This document shows, piece after piece, positions 6,698-14,644 of a DNA stretch of 20,491 nucleotides (position 1 is its first letter; the number at the start of each line of letters is the position of its first letter). The DNA is from Candidatus Hydrogenedentota bacterium (lineage in GTDB: Bacteria > UBA8481 > J006). The notes below the pieces were generated by a model that saw nothing but the letters and a program-made list of their open reading frames with translations, did not search any database and was not told where the DNA came from. The stretch is from NCBI GenBank assembly GCA_003697085.1, contig RFFU01000046.1, forward strand, positions 1 to 20,491, read 5' to 3'. A program made the position numbers and the translations under genes.

Positions 6698-7741
6698 TTG
6701 ACTAGGGAAACGAATCTGGAAGGGGTAAATCTCGTTGTCGCCGGGGTGACCGGCGCGGTCGGTCAAGAGTTCCTGAGAGTATTGGAGGAACGGAACTTCC
6801 CCATCAGGCGACTGGCTCTGCTCGCCTCTCCCCGCTCCGCCGGGAAGATCATCCCCTTTCGCGGAAAAGAATACACCGTCGAGACGCTCGAGAACTTCGA
6901 TCCTTCCGGTTACGACATCGCGCTTTTCTCCGCCGGCGGCGGCGTTTCCAAAGCGCAGGCTCCGCGTTTCGCCGACGCCGGAGTCGTCGTGGTGGACAAT
7001 TCCAGCGCGTTCCGGATGGAGCCGGACGTCCCGCTGGTCATTCCTGAGGTGAATCCCGAATCGGTAAACAAACGGAAACGGAATATCATCGCCAATCCCA
7101 ATTGCTCAACGATCATCGCACTCGTCCCGTTGTGGCCGCTCCACCGACATTTCGGGTTGAAACGTGTCGTAATCGCGACCTACCAAGCCGTCTCCGGAGC
7201 CGGAGCCCGTGCGTTGGAGGAACTTCGCCGGCAGACGGAGCGCGTCCTGCGCGGCGAGGATGCGCGGCCCGAGGTCTTTCCTCATCCGATCGCTTTCAAT
7301 CTCTTTTCCCATAATTCCGAGATCGACGATGAGGGTTTCAATCTTGAAGAGCGCAAAATGATCCGGGAAACACACAAGATCTTCGAGGATGAAACGATCG
7401 GCGTCTGTGCGACCTGCATCCGCGTTCCCACCTTCCGTTCCCATGCCGAAGCCATCAATACAGAATTCGCGGAACCGGTCGATCTCGAGGAAGTCCGCTT
7501 TCTGTTGGGAAAGGCTCCCGGGGTCCGCATCGTTGACGATCGAGCCTCGAACCATTTCCCGATGCCGCTCGAGGCCTCCGATCAGGATGATATCTTGGTC
7601 GGGAGAATCCGGCGGGACCCCTCGGCACCGCGACCGGAAAACGCTTTGGCTTTCTTCGTCGCAGGAGACCAGTTGCGCAAGGGCGCGGCCACAAACGCGG
7701 TTCAAATCGCGGAACTCATTCTCCAAGAAAGGAGTCGTTGA
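6698..7741 (+). CDS. asd: Aspartate-semialdehyde dehydrogenase
   Basis: A 347-residue cytoplasmic enzyme that reduces aspartyl-4-phosphate to aspartate-4-semialdehyde with NADPH, feeding lysine/diaminopimelate, threonine and methionine synthesis. Visible motifs: Rossmann loop GVTGAVGQE at 16-24, DNSSAFRM near 100, catalytic cysteine in ANPNCSTII (Cys136), QAVSGAGARALEEL at about 163-176, and the substrate-binding region RVPTFRSHAEA with His249. Length and motifs match a complete enzyme. The start is the TTG at 6698, because GAGGTGG lies 7 bases upstream; an in-frame TTG at 6680 has no ribosome-binding site. The stop lies 2 bases before trxA, so the two are cotranscribed. It may also be cotranscribed with the upstream HPr-kinase-like gene, 103 bases away. 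Confidence 0.96.
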   Translation: MTRETNLEGVNLVVAGVTGAVGQEFLRVLEERNFPIRRLALLASPRSAGKIIPFRGKEYTVETLENFDPSGYDIALFSAGGGVSKAQAPRFADAGVVVVDNSSAFRMEPDVPLVIPEVNPESVNKRKRNIIANPNCSTIIALVPLWPLHRHFGLKRVVIATYQAVSGAGARALEELRRQTERVLRGEDARPEVFPHPIAFNLFSHNSEIDDEGFNLEERKMIRETHKIFEDETIGVCATCIRVPTFRSHAEAINTEFAEPVDLEEVRFLLGKAPGVRIVDDRASNHFPMPLEASDQDDILVGRIRRDPSAPRPENALAFFVAGDQLRKGAATNAVQIAELILQERSR

Positions 7742-7743
7742 CT

Positions 7744-8073
7744 ATGTCTGATTCGATCGTTCAACTGAATGACGAGAACTTCGAAAGCGAGGTTCTCCAG
7801 TCGAAAATTCCCGTTCTTGTCGATTTTTGGGCGCCGTGGTGCGGCCCCTGCCGTATGATCGCCCCGACGCTCGAAGAACTCTCTTCCGAATACGCCGGAA
7901 AGATCAAGATCGCCAAGTACAATGTGGACGACTACAACAAATACGCCGTCGAACACGGTATCCGCAGTATCCCGGCATTGCTCATCTTCAAAGGAGGGCA
8001 GGTCGCCGAGAGCCTCGTCGGGGCCCTCCCCAAATCGGCCATCGCCCAGAAGATCGACGCCGTCGTCGGGTGA
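7744..8073 (+). CDS. trxA: Thioredoxin
   Basis: A 109-residue classical thioredoxin, the usual length of the family. It contains the active site WCGPC (Cys33 and Cys36), the preceding VLVDFWAP strand, and the cis-proline in SIPALLIF (Pro77). It reduces protein disulfides in the cytoplasm, normally recharged by thioredoxin reductase (not in the window). The ATG at 7744 is chosen because AAGGAG lies 9 bases upstream; the in-frame TTG at 7738 is too close to that site. It follows asd by 2 bases. The stop codon is directly followed by a CACGGA repeat array in the sense orientation, with no clear terminator hairpin. Confidence 0.97.
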   Translation: MSDSIVQLNDENFESEVLQSKIPVLVDFWAPWCGPCRMIAPTLEELSSEYAGKIKIAKYNVDDYNKYAVEHGIRSIPALLIFKGGQVAESLVGALPKSAIAQKIDAVVG

Positions 8074-8204
8074 CCACGAAGGACACGGAAGAAAAAACCA
8101 CGGAAGACTCGGAATGACGCGGAAGAAAGAAGGAACCACGGAACACGCAGAATAACACGGAAGAATGAACGAACCACGGAACACGCGGAAGGACACGGAA
8201 CAGA
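8074..8204 (+). repeat. CACGGA repeat array 3' of trxA
   Basis: From the first base after the trxA stop there is a run of about ten degenerate units based on CACGGAA, with variants CACGAAGG, CTCGGAATGACGCGGAAG and CACGCGGAAG, often preceded by AACC. Unit spacing is irregular at about 9-15 bases, which rules out CRISPR. The same family in the opposite orientation lies at 841-870. Open frames across it are low-complexity and not credible genes. Confidence 0.75.
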
Positions 8205-8231
8205 AGAAAGGCAAAAGAAAAAAGGGAAGGG
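8205..8231 (+). repeat. Purine-tract repeat (AGAAAGGCAAA family)
   Basis: AGAAAGGCAAAAG, then an A6 run and GGGAAGGG, directly continues the CACGGA array. The core is shared with 774-796 (minus) and 18261-18290 (plus), in each case on the coding strand of the gene just upstream. Confidence 0.55.
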
Positions 8232-8310
8232 CGGACCAAAAAAACCCAGATTAGAGAGTTCACGCTCCATTGCAGTGCCGTGAATTTCTACCAGCAGGCA
8301 GATTGCCCGC

Positions 8311-8388
8311 TCGCCCGTGCCGCCCCCTTCCTCCTCCCCCCTGCTTTCCCCCCGTTTTTTTCTTTTTCCTTCTCCCTTTCCTTCCTCC
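8311..8388 (+). repeat. Long pyrimidine tract
   Basis: Roughly 78 bases are almost all C and T on the plus strand, with a T7 run near 8355. It ends directly in the GGCTCACCA element. Translated frames here are proline/phenylalanine-rich and are not signs of a gene. Confidence 0.5.
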
Positions 8389-8407
8389 AGCCGGCTCACC
8401 AGTTCCC
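8385..8407 (+). promoter_or_regulatory. GGCTCACCA upstream element, copy 1 (divergent)
   Basis: CTCCAGCCGGCTCACCAG at the end of a pyrimidine tract matches two near-identical elements at 17183-17205 and 18374-18396 (shared CCAG, then GGCTCACCA). It ends 90 bases before the PPC-domain gene start. Function unknown; possibly a repeat end or a regulatory site. Confidence 0.45.
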
Positions 8408-8497
8408 CTTGCATTCCCAAAAACCGCCTTTTCGACTTCAAATCTTCCTCCGGATTCCATACCATTATGTTTCGTGGGTTCGTTTTCTCGAAAACCA

Positions 8498-10246
8498 ATG
8501 CGTTCTCGAACGGTCTTTTCCGCTCTCGTTCTTGCGGTCCTTGTTCTTCCGGGGATCATTGCTCCGCCGGTCCGTGCCGAAAAACCGCTCACGATCGACA
8601 GCATCGATCTCAACGGCCAGTACGACCGCACCATCGTCGTCCGTCCGGGTCAACTCATCGAGGGAACCGTCGTCGTGACGACCAGTTCGGGTTCATGGTT
8701 CAACGAACACACGGGCGTATGGTTGCCTTCCTGGCACAAGGTCGAGTCGGAGTTGCGGGTTTTTCTCTTCTCCCTGATGGGCGGCAACACGACGACGGAG
8801 GTGCCGATCGAGATTCGAGCGCCGGCGACTCCGGGAACCTACTACCTTCTCTTCTGCTTCGACAAGAAGTTGAAGAATGAAATGATAAACGAGATGTCGA
8901 TGCGCACGGACGAACAGGTCTTCGCCAACGGACGTGCCATCAGAGTCATCGTCGATCCCGTCCGGCCGATTCCCGAACAACCTACCAGCAGGGAGAACGC
9001 CGTCGCTCTCGTGATCGACGGCCCGACGATGCGCGGCCATGTCTCCAACGGCCGCTCCTATTGGTTCCGCGTCTTCGTCCCGCGCAGCTGGGATCAGAAC
9101 AACAACGCCCTCGTCTTCTATCTCGAGGGCGCCGATCCGACCTCGGACATCGATATGGAGGTGCTCGATGAATCCGGAAAACGGCGCGGGTTCTCCGGCA
9201 AGGAAGGCAGTCGCCGGGAACGATCCGCCGTTCACGCCTTTCCCGGAGAAATCCTTTTCGTCCGCGTCTATCCCTTCAAGAGAGAGACGAAAAACAATTT
9301 TTCTCTCACCGCCTTCACCCGCCCCCTTTTGATGGAGACACGTGATCCCTCCTCGGGTCGGGCCCGGAGGGTCGGCCTTCCGTACCACGGCGCCGCCGCC
9401 GCGGGCCAAGGAGTCGAGGGGTCTGCGTGGTACCGTATCGTCCTCCCGCAGCGAGGTTCCCTCGCCGTCGGAATCGAGGGGAAAAACCCGGCGAATGACA
9501 TCGACATCTGGATCTATGACGCCTTCGGAAACGTGCGCGCGCGAAGCCGCGCCGACGGGAGTCGCCGGGAGACCTCTCTGCTCGAAAACGCCGAGGCGGG
9601 TGATTACTTCGTCCGCGTCGGAGCCTTCCGAACCGCCACCCCCTATCCCGTCTCTGTTTCCATCTCGACGAAAACGACGGATCTCTTTCCCTCTTCGCAA
9701 CCCACCGATGCGAATACCAACGGCGCGCCGCCTCCTTCCGCCGCCCCCTCCGATACAGGACGAAAACCTCCGGTCCCCTTCGACGTCTGGAAGGGACACA
9801 AATTCGAGGCCTGGTTCCGCGTAGCGAAGGAATCCGGCTTTCTGCTCGAGGTTTATACCGGCTGGGGCGATGCGGGAAAACTCGATGCTTTACGTCTCGA
9901 AGATCCCAAAGGGAAGATCATCTGGAATGTGGTCCCGGAAGGGCGGGGCTGGGAAGCCCGGCGTTTCTCTTCCCCCACTCCGGGATGGTATCACCTCACC
10001 GTGGAATACAACGGCGAGATTCGGCGCCATGGCCGAGTGAATATCGAAGGGCTCGACGAGAATCTCCTTTATTTCACGCCTCCCGGGTCTTCCGGACTCG
10101 GTACCGGCGGAAAAGGACTCGATCCCGCCGAACGCGCCGTACTGAGAAAACTCTATGAAATGTTCCGCATCCGTGCTACAAACGGAATCGATACCGAAGA
10201 GCAACGGCGTCTCGAGGATCTCGAGAAGTATTTCGAGGAAAACTAG
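8498..10246 (+). CDS. Secreted protein with PPC-like beta domains
   Basis: A 582-residue exported protein, numbered from the ATG at 8498. Signal peptide 1-27 (core FSALVLAVLVLPGII, cleavage after VRA). Residues 30-152 form an all-beta domain. Two modules at about 170-272 and 295-392 look like bacterial pre-peptidase C-terminal (PPC) domains, with YWFRVFVP / DIDMEVLD / GEILFVRVYP and WYRIVLPQ / DIDIWIYD / GDYFVRVG. A Pro/Ser/Asn linker (397-430) leads to a third PPC-like module (432-520) and a helical tail (540-582). No peptidase domain is present, so the binding domains stand alone, unlike their usual role as protease appendages. The frame extends upstream to 8270, but that part is low-complexity repeat sequence. 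The true start is set by the signal peptide; no Shine-Dalgarno is visible. It is probably cotranscribed with the lipoprotein 31 bases downstream. Confidence 0.85.
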   Translation: MRSRTVFSALVLAVLVLPGIIAPPVRAEKPLTIDSIDLNGQYDRTIVVRPGQLIEGTVVVTTSSGSWFNEHTGVWLPSWHKVESELRVFLFSLMGGNTTTEVPIEIRAPATPGTYYLLFCFDKKLKNEMINEMSMRTDEQVFANGRAIRVIVDPVRPIPEQPTSRENAVALVIDGPTMRGHVSNGRSYWFRVFVPRSWDQNNNALVFYLEGADPTSDIDMEVLDESGKRRGFSGKEGSRRERSAVHAFPGEILFVRVYPFKRETKNNFSLTAFTRPLLMETRDPSSGRARRVGLPYHGAAAAGQGVEGSAWYRIVLPQRGSLAVGIEGKNPANDIDIWIYDAFGNVRARSRADGSRRETSLLENAEAGDYFVRVGAFRTATPYPVSVSISTKTTDLFPSSQPTDANTNGAPPPSAAPSDTGRKPPVPFDVWKGHKFEAWFRVAKESGFLLEVYTGWGDAGKLDALRLEDPKGKIIWNVVPEGRGWEARRFSSPTPGWYHLTVEYNGEIRRHGRVNIEGLDENLLYFTPPGSSGLGTGGKGLDPAERAVLRKLYEMFRIRATNGIDTEEQRRLEDLEKYFEEN

Positions 10247-10277
10247 AAGAGAAAAAAAGAGGGAGGACATCCGAAAA

Positions 10278-10925
10278 ATGAAACCATTTCATCCGCTCCG
10301 CGTCCTATCCGCGGGAGTAATCGCCCTTTCGGTAATCGGTTGCCAGACGTTTCCGGCCGCGTACACGGTCGAATCGCATCCGCGGGTCTCGGCCTCCGCT
10401 CCGACCGTTCTGGTCAAGACCCTCCGTGACGAACGACCGGAAGAAGAGAAGACGGGAGAAGGGGCCGGATTCCTGAACCGCTCGACCAAGGACTCCCTTT
10501 ACTCCGAACCCGTGGCGGACGGATTGACCCGGGCTCTGATTGAGGAATTGCGTGCGCGAAACATCAACGCCGTCACCGACGGATCCGCTCCCTACGTTCT
10601 CGAAGGATCCGTCAAATCCTACCGCGCCATGCTCGTTCCTCCGCGGACCGCCTTCATTCCCTACATCAGTTACGTCACCTGGATGTGGACCCACGATATC
10701 ATCTCCGCCGGCGTCACGGTCGATCTCAAACTTTCCGGTCCGGAAGGAACGCTCATCGACGACACCTACGCCCTCAATAAGGACACAACCACCTGGGTGG
10801 GGTTGGCCGGGTTGTCCTCGAGCGCGCGGCGGATGGATCGCACGGAATTGGTGAAATTCCTCCACGCGGGAGCAAAGGACGTTCTCGGACGCGCCGCCGA
10901 CGACATCGCCGCTCGGGTAAAGTAA
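10278..10925 (+). CDS. Outer-membrane lipoprotein, YajG/LptE-like in outline
   Basis: A 215-residue lipoprotein. A short signal peptide ends in a lipobox LSVIGC, with the lipidated cysteine at 22. The mature domain alternates beta strands and helices: TVLVKTLRDERP, VADGLTRALIEELRARNINAV, YVLEGSVKSYRAML, SAGVTVDLKLSGPEGTLIDD and a C-terminal helix with FLHAGAKDVLGRAADDI. This pattern (metal- or ligand-like 'function of paralogous subunits' with an ADYVLEG-like strand) resembles the YajG class of uncharacterised lipoproteins, but I would not assign it firmly. The ATG at 10278 is preceded by GGGAGGA at a 10-base spacing. It follows the PPC-domain secreted protein by 31 bases, which suggests a shared role at the cell surface. 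Confidence 0.85.
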   Translation: MKPFHPLRVLSAGVIALSVIGCQTFPAAYTVESHPRVSASAPTVLVKTLRDERPEEEKTGEGAGFLNRSTKDSLYSEPVADGLTRALIEELRARNINAVTDGSAPYVLEGSVKSYRAMLVPPRTAFIPYISYVTWMWTHDIISAGVTVDLKLSGPEGTLIDDTYALNKDTTTWVGLAGLSSSARRMDRTELVKFLHAGAKDVLGRAADDIAARVK

Positions 10926-11083
10926 CGACTCGAAAGGTTCCCTTCGCATTGTAGAAAAAAATTCTCGGCGGCGAGCAGGATATCTTTGTCTAAAAAAAAA
11001 GGCCATTCCTCAAAACGATTCTTCCCGGCCGGAAGATGATCAAACTCTCTCTTGAAGATGACAGAACAGGAATCTGCCAAAGC

Positions 11084-11104
11084 GAGGAAGGGTTCTTCTT
11101 CCTC
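11084..11104. terminator. Weak hairpin between converging genes
   Basis: GAGGAAG / GGTTCTT / CTTCCTC is a 7-base perfect stem with a 7-base loop. It lies 20 bases 3' of the phoU stop (minus) and 160 bases 3' of the lipoprotein stop (plus), so it could end either transcript. A run of nine A at 10994-11002 reads as T9 for the phoU transcript, but no strong stem precedes it. Confidence 0.3.
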
Positions 11105-11123
11105 CCGTTATTCCTCCCCTCCG

Positions 11124-11786
11124 TTACTCCTCCCAGCGGTGATGCCGGATAATCTCCCCCTCGACCATAAAGACAACGTCCTCGGCGATATTCGTCGCCA
11201 GATCACCGATTCGTTCCAAATGCCGCGACACACTGAGCGTATGGACGGCACGTTCGACCGTCTCCGGATCGGTCCGCATCAACTGCTGTAAAATATCGTA
11301 CATCTCCCGGTTCCGTTCGTCGATCTCATCGTCACAACGACAGACCTCGCGCGCCAGCACGGCATCCTGGCGGACAAGAGCATCGAGGCTGCGCCTCACT
11401 TGTCCTCGAACCGCCGTCACCATCCCCTCGAAGTCCACGGGGGCATCGAGCGGTTCGCGTTTTGAGAGAAAGGCCGCTCGCTCCGCGATATCCACCGCCA
11501 AATCGCCGATCCTTTCCAGGTCATTGTTCACTTTCATCACGGCAATTATGAAGCGCAGATCCGCCGCAACCGGTTGGTGAAGAGCCAGAACCTTCAGACA
11601 ATCCGACTCGATCTCGACTTCGCTCTCGTCGATCCGCTCATCCCCCACCAGTACTTTCTTGGCAAGTTCCCGGTCCCTCTTGATCACGGCTCGCGTCGCC
11701 TGTTGAAAAGCGTCCTCGACCAACCTCCCCTCGGCAAGAATCGCCTTTTTGAGTTCCTCGAGATCCCGTTGAAAATGCTTGGTCAT
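11124..11786 (-). CDS. phoU: Phosphate signalling protein PhoU
   Basis: A 220-residue cytoplasmic all-helical protein with the two-fold repeat of the family. The metal-binding-type motifs are NNDLERIGDLAVDIAERA in the first half and SRHLERIGDLATNIAED in the second. The N-terminus MTKHFQRDLEELKKAIL is also typical, and the length is normal. PhoU links PstSCAB phosphate transport to PhoR and keeps PhoR in phosphatase mode when phosphate is plentiful. The ATG at 11786 has AAAGGA 7 bases upstream. It lies 93 bases after phoR on the same strand, so phoB-phoR-phoU probably form one regulatory unit. No pst genes are present in the window. Confidence 0.95.
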   Translation of the reverse strand: MTKHFQRDLEELKKAILAEGRLVEDAFQQATRAVIKRDRELAKKVLVGDERIDESEVEIESDCLKVLALHQPVAADLRFIIAVMKVNNDLERIGDLAVDIAERAAFLSKREPLDAPVDFEGMVTAVRGQVRRSLDALVRQDAVLAREVCRCDDEIDERNREMYDILQQLMRTDPETVERAVHTLSVSRHLERIGDLATNIAEDVVFMVEGEIIRHHRWEE

Positions 11787-11879
11787 TCCTCCATCCTTTC
11801 TGCCGTTCTTCTCCTCGGACTCGCGAATACTCTTCCTCGATTCCCCACGGAATCTTAAGCCAAATCCCTTAAACTTTCG

Positions 11880-13730
11880 TTAAAGATCCGATGAAATTTC
11901 CATCGGGATGCGAATACGAAAGAGCGCCCCGCCCGTGCTCCCGCGGTGGACCGAAATCGTCCCCCGATGGCGCAGAACGATATCCTTGACTATGGAAAGC
12001 CCGAGGCCGCTGCCGCCTTCCTCCCGCGTTCGGCTCCGCTCGATCCGATAAAACCGTTCGAAAATCCGCTCCCGCTCCTCCTCCGGTATCCCCGGCCCGT
12101 CATCCTCCACCTCGATCTCGGCCTCGCCGTCTCGTTCGCGAATCCTCACCCGAATCCACTCTCCTCCAGCCGCATGGCGCACGGCATTCTCGAGAAGATT
12201 CCGTAAGGCCCGTTCCAACAACCGCCGCGCCGCCGTCACCGGTACGGGAGCCCCGGACGTTTCGATCTCGAGCCGCGGACCTTCCGAAGAAGACGCCGCC
12301 TCGAACTCCTTCCCAACCTCCGACAATTCGCGAAGATCGAACCCTTCTCTCTCTCCGGCGGTCGCATCCGCATCCAACCGAGAAAGCGTCAACACATCCT
12401 CGACGATCTCCTCGAGTCGCGACCCGTGGCGGTGGGCCATTTCGAGGAACGGCTTTCCGTCTTCGCCGACGAATTCCTGCAGCGTCTCGAGCGCACCGCG
12501 GATCGCGGTCACGGGGGTCCGCAACTCGTGAGATGCATTCGCGACGAATTTCCTTCGCATTTCCTCGTTCCTCCGTCGCTCCGTTACATCCTCGATCACC
12601 ATCACGGCTCCCATCACTCGTCCCTCCTCCGAACGAATCGGATTCGCCGAATAGCGGACGTAGGATTCGCCGGAGGGGAGTTCCACCTGTCCTTCGCCGC
12701 GAACCGTTCTTCCTTCTTGAAGAGCCGTTCGAAAGGCGTTGCAAAATCGTGGATTTCGAATCTCCTCCCAATACTTTTTTCCATGGAAGGGCTCGACGAG
12801 GTCGAGCAGCCGCCGGGCCGCGGCGTTTCCGAAAAGAATCCGCTCCTGCTCGTCCACCGCCACAACCCCCTCGTTCATCTCGCGAAAGATCGTTTCGAGC
12901 CGTTCGCGGCCATCTCTTTCCTTCTTCCAGTTCTCCTCGAACCGGTCGGTCAGTTCATTGAGCGAATTTCCGAGTCTTCCCAACTCGTCCTCGTCAAGCA
13001 CCACCCACCTCCGTTCGGCTCTCCCCTCCGCCATCTCCTCCGCAAGCTTCGTCAACGCTCGCAAGGGGCGAATCATTCGCCGAGCGGTTCGAAAGGAGAC
13101 AAGAGCCAGAAGAAACTCGGCCAGAAGAAAAACTAGCCCGCACCGTTTCAGATCGCCTCTGATATCGTTCCACGGAAAAGCCGGCCTCCAGGAGTGGAAA
13201 ATCACTTCTTGCTCTCTCATACGACCGAACGGGATCGCGAAGAAAAGCGCATCCTGCTTGAGGGCCGGGTCCCAGCGGCGCGCCCGCCCGATTCGTCCCG
13301 CCAGCGCCTGCTGGACCTCCGGTGGATAGGGACCACGCGAAACCGTTTTCCGAATATTCCCTTCTTCTCCAAGATTGTTGGAAGACCGCCCCCTCGCCGT
13401 TTCCTTTGCCTCCTCCCTTGATGGCGAAACCACAAGTTCAAAATACCAGTCCCGAAATTCCTCCTTCCCGGCGAGTTCGGAGAGAAATTTCTCCCGATTC
13501 GCCGTGCTCGCGGTGGCCGCCGCTTCGAGAACGGCAATGATCCGATTCGTTTCCTTTCGGTGGAACGCGATGCGGGAATCGACGGACAGACCTCCCAGAG
13601 CGAGAATAACCAGCAGCAACGCCGTCGTTCCGGAAAGAAAAAGTTGGCGAAAACGCCGTCGAAAAAGTGGAGATTCCCAATCTCTCTTCAAGAGGCGGGT
13701 TGATCGACTTTCATCGTGATTTTCCTTCAT
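11880..13730 (-). CDS. phoR: Sensor histidine kinase, PhoR type
   Basis: A 616-residue membrane kinase. In order: TM1 at about 34-50, an extracytoplasmic sensor of about 140 residues, TM2 at about 196-213, HAMP at about 214-266, a PAS domain at about 274-385 (ETIFREMNEGVVAVDEQERILFGN), HisKA with the phospho-acceptor in FVANASHELRTPV (His401), and an ATPase domain with N-box LLENAVRHA, G1 DDGPGIP and G2 GGSGLGLSI. The large periplasmic sensor resembles the Bacillus-type PhoR more than the short E. coli form. The ATG at 13730 is chosen because GAGGAG lies 5 bases upstream; a GTG at 13748 is in frame. It overlaps phoB by 20 bases. The pairing with phoB and phoU supports phosphate sensing; the motifs alone would fit other OmpR-class sensors. 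Confidence 0.93.
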   Translation of the reverse strand: MKENHDESRSTRLLKRDWESPLFRRRFRQLFLSGTTALLLVILALGGLSVDSRIAFHRKETNRIIAVLEAAATASTANREKFLSELAGKEEFRDWYFELVVSPSREEAKETARGRSSNNLGEEGNIRKTVSRGPYPPEVQQALAGRIGRARRWDPALKQDALFFAIPFGRMREQEVIFHSWRPAFPWNDIRGDLKRCGLVFLLAEFLLALVSFRTARRMIRPLRALTKLAEEMAEGRAERRWVVLDEDELGRLGNSLNELTDRFEENWKKERDGRERLETIFREMNEGVVAVDEQERILFGNAAARRLLDLVEPFHGKKYWEEIRNPRFCNAFRTALQEGRTVRGEGQVELPSGESYVRYSANPIRSEEGRVMGAVMVIEDVTERRRNEEMRRKFVANASHELRTPVTAIRGALETLQEFVGEDGKPFLEMAHRHGSRLEEIVEDVLTLSRLDADATAGEREGFDLRELSEVGKEFEAASSSEGPRLEIETSGAPVPVTAARRLLERALRNLLENAVRHAAGGEWIRVRIRERDGEAEIEVEDDGPGIPEEERERIFERFYRIERSRTREEGGSGLGLSIVKDIVLRHRGTISVHRGSTGGALFRIRIPMEISSDL

Positions 13731-14442
13731 TGCGACTCCTCGAGGCACGGAACCGATACCCGATTCCGCGAACCGTTTCTACCACGCCGGCTCGATCCCC
13801 GAGTTTCTTTCGAATCGAGCGGATATGAACATCGACGTTTCGTTCGACCACCGCGGTTCCCGCCGCGGCGCAGCGCGAGAGAATCTCCCTGCGAGTCATC
13901 ACCGCCCCGTCCCTTTCCATCAGGTTCTCCAGGATATTCCATTCGGTAACCGTAAGGGAAATCTCTCGTCCGTTCACACTGGCGCGATGGGAATTTCTGT
14001 CGAGGCGGACGCCGGCCCTTTCGAGGCATCCTCCCTTTTTTTCCTCGAGCCGTTTACGCTCCGAACGCCGGAGAAGCGCCTTGACGCGAGCCACGAGTTC
14101 CTTCGTTCCGAACGGCTTTCTCACGTAATCGTCGGCGCCCAACGCCAACCCCACGACCACATCGGTCTCCTCCGTCTTGGCCGTCAACATCAAGATCGGT
14201 ATCGATTCCGTGAGGGAATCCGCCTTCAGCAAGCGGCAGACCTCGTCTCCGTCAAGCCCGGGAACCATGCGATCGAGGATCAGCAGTTCGATCGGCAGGT
14301 CTCGAGCGAGACGAAGCCCATCCGTTCCCGACCCGGCTTCGATGACACGAAACCCTTCCTTTTCGAGATGGAAACGGATGAGGCTTCGGATATCCTCCTC
14401 ATCCTCCACAACAAGAATGGTGTTATCAACCTGTTCCCGCAT
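13711..14442 (-). CDS. phoB: OmpR/PhoB-family response regulator
   Basis: A 243-residue DNA-binding regulator. The receiver domain has acidic residues VVEDEED (12-18), phospho-acceptor Asp57 in LLILDRMVPG, Thr87 and Lys109 followed by proline. A winged-helix output domain ends in ERNVDVHIRSIRKKLG and VETVRGIGYRF, the PhoB/OmpR signature. Once phosphorylated by PhoR it would switch Pho-regulon promoters. The ATG at 14442 lacks a clear Shine-Dalgarno. A candidate promoter lies at 14460-14489, giving a very short leader. It is followed by phoR with a 20-base overlap. The subfamily name rests on the phoR/phoU neighbours and sequence style. Confidence 0.93.
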   Translation of the reverse strand: MREQVDNTILVVEDEEDIRSLIRFHLEKEGFRVIEAGSGTDGLRLARDLPIELLILDRMVPGLDGDEVCRLLKADSLTESIPILMLTAKTEETDVVVGLALGADDYVRKPFGTKELVARVKALLRRSERKRLEEKKGGCLERAGVRLDRNSHRASVNGREISLTVTEWNILENLMERDGAVMTRREILSRCAAAGTAVVERNVDVHIRSIRKKLGDRAGVVETVRGIGYRFRASRSRNEGKSR

Positions 14443-14459
14443 TTTCGCGTCCGGGGATT

Positions 14460-14489
14460 AATATCGCCGACATCGTCTCCGCTGTCCAA
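14460..14489 (-). promoter_or_regulatory. Candidate phoB promoter
   Basis: On the minus strand TTGGAC (14489-14484), an 18-base spacer and GATATT (14465-14460) resemble a sigma-70 promoter. Transcription would begin about 10 bases before the phoB ATG. No clear tandem CTGTCAT-type Pho box is seen here. Confidence 0.35.
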
Positions 14490-14546
14490 TTGGAAAGATT
14501 CTCGTTCAGCAAAAGCCGCGTTGGAAAAATAAGACTTGCCTCCCAC

Positions 14547-14567
14547 CGAAGTCCGCCGCGGACTTCG
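14547..14567 (-). terminator. Strong hairpin 3' of the FecR-domain gene
   Basis: CGAAGTCCG / three-base loop / CGGACTTCG is a perfect 9-base stem, 78 bases beyond the FecR gene stop. On the minus strand there is no immediate U-run, though TTATTTTT follows about 15 bases later. It probably separates the porin-fecR unit from phoB. Confidence 0.45.
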
Positions 14568-14644
14568 TTTCCTCCAACGCCTCTTACGATCTGGGTCGTT
14601 TCCTCATAACGACTCCTGCCGCCCCGTCCGTTCCCCGATTGCGC

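Noticed and set aside
8074-8204. CRISPR-like repeat array
   Set aside because: Units are about 9-15 bases, degenerate and without spacers of constant length; no cas genes are present.
8270-8497. N-terminal extension of the PPC-domain protein
   Set aside because: The frame is open, but the sequence is a pyrimidine tract and repeat. A clear signal peptide begins at the ATG at 8498.
8693-9799. 368-codon minus-strand open frame
   Set aside because: Antisense shadow of the PPC-domain gene; Gly/Asp/Arg-rich with no recognisable domain.
11058-11064. CTGTCAT (minus strand), a Pho-box half-site near phoU
   Set aside because: Only one half is present, with no second repeat 11 bases away, and it lies downstream of phoU rather than at a promoter.
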